NCBI RefSeq assembly: GCF_000717655.1
Contig: NZ_JNZY01000072.1
Span: forward strand, 1-16,180
DNA from: Streptomyces katrae
Lineage (GTDB): Bacteria; Actinomycetota; Actinomycetes; Streptomycetales; Streptomycetaceae
Length of the DNA stretch: 16,180 bases
Direction of reading: 5' to 3'
This document shows positions 14,083-16,180 of the stretch, piece by piece. The notes below the pieces were generated by a model. That model was given only the letters and a program-made list of their open reading frames with translations. It did not search any database and was not told the origin of the DNA. A program made the position numbers and the translations under genes. How positions within the stretch are numbered: the stretch's first letter is position 1; every line of letters begins with the position of its first letter.

Positions 14083-15276
14083 ATGCCTGGACCCACGCCT
14101 GAACCTCGCAACGGACGCCGCCGGGTCGCCGTCGTCGGCGTCGCCCTCTCGGACTGCGGCCGGGTGGACGGCCCCACCCCGTACGCCCTGCACGCGCAGG
14201 CCGCCCGGCGGGCACTGGCCGACTCCGGCCTGGACCGCTCCGTCGTCGACGGCTTCGCCTCGGCCGGCCTCGGCATCCTCGCGCCGGTCGAGGTGGCCGA
14301 GTACCTGGGGCTGCGCCCCACCTGGGTCGACTCCACCTCGGTGGGCGGCTCGACCTGGGAGGTCATGGCGGCGCACGCGGCGGACGCGATAGCGGCCGGC
14401 CACGCCAACGCCGTGCTCCTGGTCTACGGCTCGACGGCGCGGGCCGACATCAAGGCCCGGCGGCGCACCTCGAACCTCTCGTTCGGGACGCGGGGGCCGC
14501 TGCAGTTCGAGGTCCCGTACGGACACACGCTGATCTCCAAGTACGCGATGGCGGCGCGCCGCCACATGCACGAGTACGGGACGACGCTCGAGCAGCTCGC
14601 CTCGGTGGCCGTCCAGGCCCGGGCGAACGCGGCGACCAACCCGGACGCGATGTTCCGCGACCCGATCACGGTGGACGACGTCCTGTCCGGCGAGATGATC
14701 GCGGACCCCTTCACGAAGCTGCACTGCTGCATCCGCTCGGACGGCGGCTGCGCGGTGCTGCTGGCGGCGGAGGACTACGTGCCGGACACCGCCAAGTCCC
14801 CGGTGTGGATCCTGGGCACGGGCACGTCCGTATCCCACACCACGATGTCGGAGTGGGAGGACTTCACCGTCTCCCCGGCGGCGGTCTCGGGTCGCATGGC
14901 GTTCGAGCGGGCGGGGGTGACTCCGGCGGATGTCGACCTCGCGGAGATCTACGACGCCTTCACGTACATGACCCTGGTCACCCTCGAGGACCTCGGCTTC
15001 TGCGCGAAGGGAGAGGGCGGAGCCTTCGTGGAGAAGGGCCGCCTCCTACGGGACGGGGAACTGCCGGTCAACACCGACGGCGGCGGCCTCTCGGCCTGCC
15101 ACCCGGGCATGCGCGGCCTGTTCCTGCTGGTCGAAGCGGTCCGCCAACTCCGCGGCGAGGCCGGCCCGGCCCGCCAGGTCACGAAGCGCAACGGCAACCT
15201 CCCGGAGGTGGCCCTGGCATCGGGCACGGGCGGCTGGTTCTGCTCGTCGGGGACGGTGATCCTGGGGCGGGGGTGA
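14083..15276 (+). CDS. Ltp-type thiolase-fold protein (Ltp3/Ltp4-like)
   Basis: A 397-aa thiolase-superfamily protein of the lipid-transfer/SCP2 group. It begins RVAVVGVALSDCG and carries HMHEYGTTLEQLA (161-173), EIYDAFTYMTL (288-298), DLGFCAKGEGG (303-313) and the loop NTDGGGLSACHPGMRG (330-345). Unlike the product of 1410-2561 it has Cys339-His340-Pro where that protein has a tyrosine, and GGSTWEV (88-94) where a thiolase nucleophile would be expected near GGGSC. It is therefore likely a different activity, either thiolytic or as an unusual Ltp. No DUF35 gene lies beside it. The ATG at 14083 has no strong ribosome site, suggesting a very short leader. It is divergent from the dehydrogenase operon and preceded by operator 3. 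Confidence 0.85.
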   Translation: MPGPTPEPRNGRRRVAVVGVALSDCGRVDGPTPYALHAQAARRALADSGLDRSVVDGFASAGLGILAPVEVAEYLGLRPTWVDSTSVGGSTWEVMAAHAADAIAAGHANAVLLVYGSTARADIKARRRTSNLSFGTRGPLQFEVPYGHTLISKYAMAARRHMHEYGTTLEQLASVAVQARANAATNPDAMFRDPITVDDVLSGEMIADPFTKLHCCIRSDGGCAVLLAAEDYVPDTAKSPVWILGTGTSVSHTTMSEWEDFTVSPAAVSGRMAFERAGVTPADVDLAEIYDAFTYMTLVTLEDLGFCAKGEGGAFVEKGRLLRDGELPVNTDGGGLSACHPGMRGLFLLVEAVRQLRGEAGPARQVTKRNGNLPEVALASGTGGWFCSSGTVILGRG

Positions 15277-15292
15277 GCGGGTGTGCCCGCTC
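15275..15292 (+). terminator. Hairpin overlapping the Ltp-type stop codon
   Basis: GAGCGGG and CCCGCTC form a 7-bp stem with a TGTG loop; the left arm starts within the TGA stop of the thiolase-type gene. It may stop transcription or protect the 3' end. Confidence 0.5.
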
Positions 15293-15525
15293 GGGGCCGG
15301 GGTGTGGCACGGGACGCCGGGCGGCGGGGGCGCGTACTCGGCGGCGGGAATGCCGGTCGTGACGTCAAGTGGCCGGGGTACACACCCGGCGGCGGAAGGC
15401 GGGACGGGACGCAGAGCACCCGGGGGCCACACACCCGGCGGCGGGAAAGCCGGCGGAACGTGCGGGCGGCGGGGGCCGTGCACTCGGCGCCGGTAAGGCC
15501 GGCCGGGGCCTGAAGGGCGGGGTCT
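15283..15525. repeat. Degenerate tandem repeat, ~49-bp period, about five units
   Basis: The core (A/G)C(C/T)CGGCGGCGG, followed by (G)AA and GCCGG-like bases, recurs with its first base at about 15289, 15336, 15384, 15433 and 15482, giving spacings of 47, 48, 49 and 49 bp. The three-base variant ACCCGG appears in units 3 and 4 and ACTCGG in units 2 and 5; the first unit is the weakest. The repeat starts immediately after the thiolase-type gene. No gene lies in it. Confidence 0.65.
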
Positions 15526-15765
15526 GTGTGAGCGGTGTCGGAGGTGTGTCCGGGGGCGTCCCGTCAGTCCACTGTCCTTCCGTGTCGTGCCGGTCCCTCA
15601 AGGGCGCTCCTCCTTCGTCGTCGCGTCGCTTCGCGCCCCTGTCCATCCGCACCCCACGCCCCGGGACCACCGAGTCTGGCCAGCGACGGGGCCGCGGGGA
15701 GGGGAACGCCCCCGTGAAGGGCCCATAGGGAGCACTTTCCGGACCCAGGAAGGTCAACCCGCACC
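15526..15765. other. Non-coding stretch, nothing recognised
   Basis: Open frames cross this region on both strands, but none has a ribosome site or protein-like composition. I see no promoter, RNA gene or clear repeat. Confidence 0.5.
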
Positions 15766-15880
15766 AGACAGCGGCCAGATGCCCCTGCCGGTAGGAGCGG
15801 GCCCGCAGGCGCCCCAGATCGCTACGCGCTCCTCACCTCCGGCGTCCGGCGGCCGTCTGGGGCTGGACATAAGCCGCCCA
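15766..15880 (+). repeat. Left arm of a ~115-bp inverted repeat
   Basis: It matches the reverse complement of 16064-16179 at roughly 85% by eye, with one single-base indel. Well-conserved blocks are AGACAGCGGCCAGATGC at the outer end, CGCTACGCGCTCCTC in the middle and GGCGTCCGGCGGCCGTCTGG near the inner end, which then reads on to GCCGCCCA. Confidence 0.85.
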
Positions 15881-16063
15881 GACGCCTCCGGGGACGGGAT
15901 TTCGCGCGTCTGCACGCAGTTGGGAGCGAAAAGCGGGCCAGACGGAGCCTGACGCCGGATTTCTCAACCTCTCACTCCGACAAGCACCCATTCACGCCTC
16001 AACCGGGCGCCAAAACGGTACAAACAACCCGCAGTCGCATCCCAGGCCGGCTCCTGCCGGTCG
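15881..16063. other. Spacer of the inverted repeat
   Basis: 183 bp, partly AT-richer than the rest of the window (about 15955-16030). It contains two further motif copies related to the arms (CGTCTGC at 15907, CCAGACG at 15938) and a 7-bp hairpin GGCCGGC-TCCT-GCCGGTC at 16045-16062 next to the right arm. There is no gene. Confidence 0.6.
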
Positions 16064-16179
16064 TGGGCGGCCTATGCCCAACCCCAGACGGCCGCCGGAC
16101 GCCGCGCAGAGAGGAGCGCGTAGCGAATTGCTGCGTCCGCGGGCCCACTCCTACCGACATGCGCATCTGGCCGCTGTCT
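16064..16179 (-). repeat. Right arm of the ~115-bp inverted repeat
   Basis: Reverse-complement partner of 15766-15880. Outer pairing is still perfect at 16164-16179, then stops one base before the window edge (16180 does not pair with 15765), so the arm seems to end here. Confidence 0.85.
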
Positions 16180-16180
16180 C

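Noticed and set aside
15283..15525. Tandem repeat considered as a CRISPR array
   Set aside because: Units are degenerate with only a short shared core and there are no cas genes; the units behave like a decayed minisatellite.
15587..15952. 121-codon plus-strand ORF running into the inverted repeat
   Set aside because: No ribosome site; Pro/Arg/Ser/Gly-rich, and it enters the repeat arm, so probably a chance open frame.
15766..16179. Inverted repeat considered as a chromosome telomere or a retron RNA
   Set aside because: Its sequence is not the usual Streptomyces telomere start, the locus holds core genes, and there is no reverse transcriptase in the window.

Overview
The window is high-GC actinobacterial DNA, almost certainly from a Streptomyces chromosome. 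The evidence is the GC-rich third codon positions, GTG starts, GGAGG-type ribosome sites, and a gene order containing afsK, the Ser/Thr kinase of the AfsK/AfsR secondary-metabolism cascade.

Layout. (1) 1-3866 holds a lipid/steroid-type CoA catabolic block: a FadD3-like acyl-CoA ligase (minus strand, running off the left edge), divergent from a plus-strand operon of an Ltp2-like aldolase/thiolase-fold protein, a DUF35 zinc-ribbon/OB-fold partner and a crotonase. (2) 3916-4401 is a small secreted protein with an Asn/Ser linker (minus). (3) 4572-7013 is a three-gene plus-strand cassette: a WXG-type putative type VII secretion substrate, an LpqN-like protein and an unrecognised protein, preceded by a 10-codon leader ORF. 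(4) 7151-11185 (minus) holds a cyclophilin, afsK and a two-domain VOC protein that may be the AfsK-binding inhibitor KbpA. afsK carries a frameshift between its kinase and beta-propeller halves. (5) 11186-11543 is a structured divergent intergenic region, followed by a TetR regulator (plus). (6) 12237-15276 is a second catabolic block: an F420-type oxidoreductase and an acyl-CoA dehydrogenase (minus), divergent from a second Ltp-type thiolase (plus). (7) 15277-16180 has no credible gene; it contains a degenerate ~49-bp tandem repeat and a ~115-bp inverted repeat with a 183-bp spacer.

How it fits together. The two catabolic blocks lie about 8.4 kb apart on either side of the afsK region. They are linked by a near-identical palindrome, CTGACG-N3-CGTCAG-like, placed 16-20 bp upstream of the start codons of the ligase, the dehydrogenase and the second thiolase. 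This implies one regulon, probably under a TetR-type repressor; the TetR gene in the window is a candidate but not proven. The first thiolase-fold protein has the tyrosines expected of an Ltp2-type retro-aldolase and a DUF35 partner next door. The second has a Cys-His pair there instead, so the two probably do different steps. The dehydrogenase and the crotonase both lack the usual catalytic glutamates.

The strongest points for follow-up are the shared operator, the afsK frameshift, the long inverted repeat at the right edge, and the WXG-type cassette. I found no CRISPR array, rRNA, tRNA or transposase gene.
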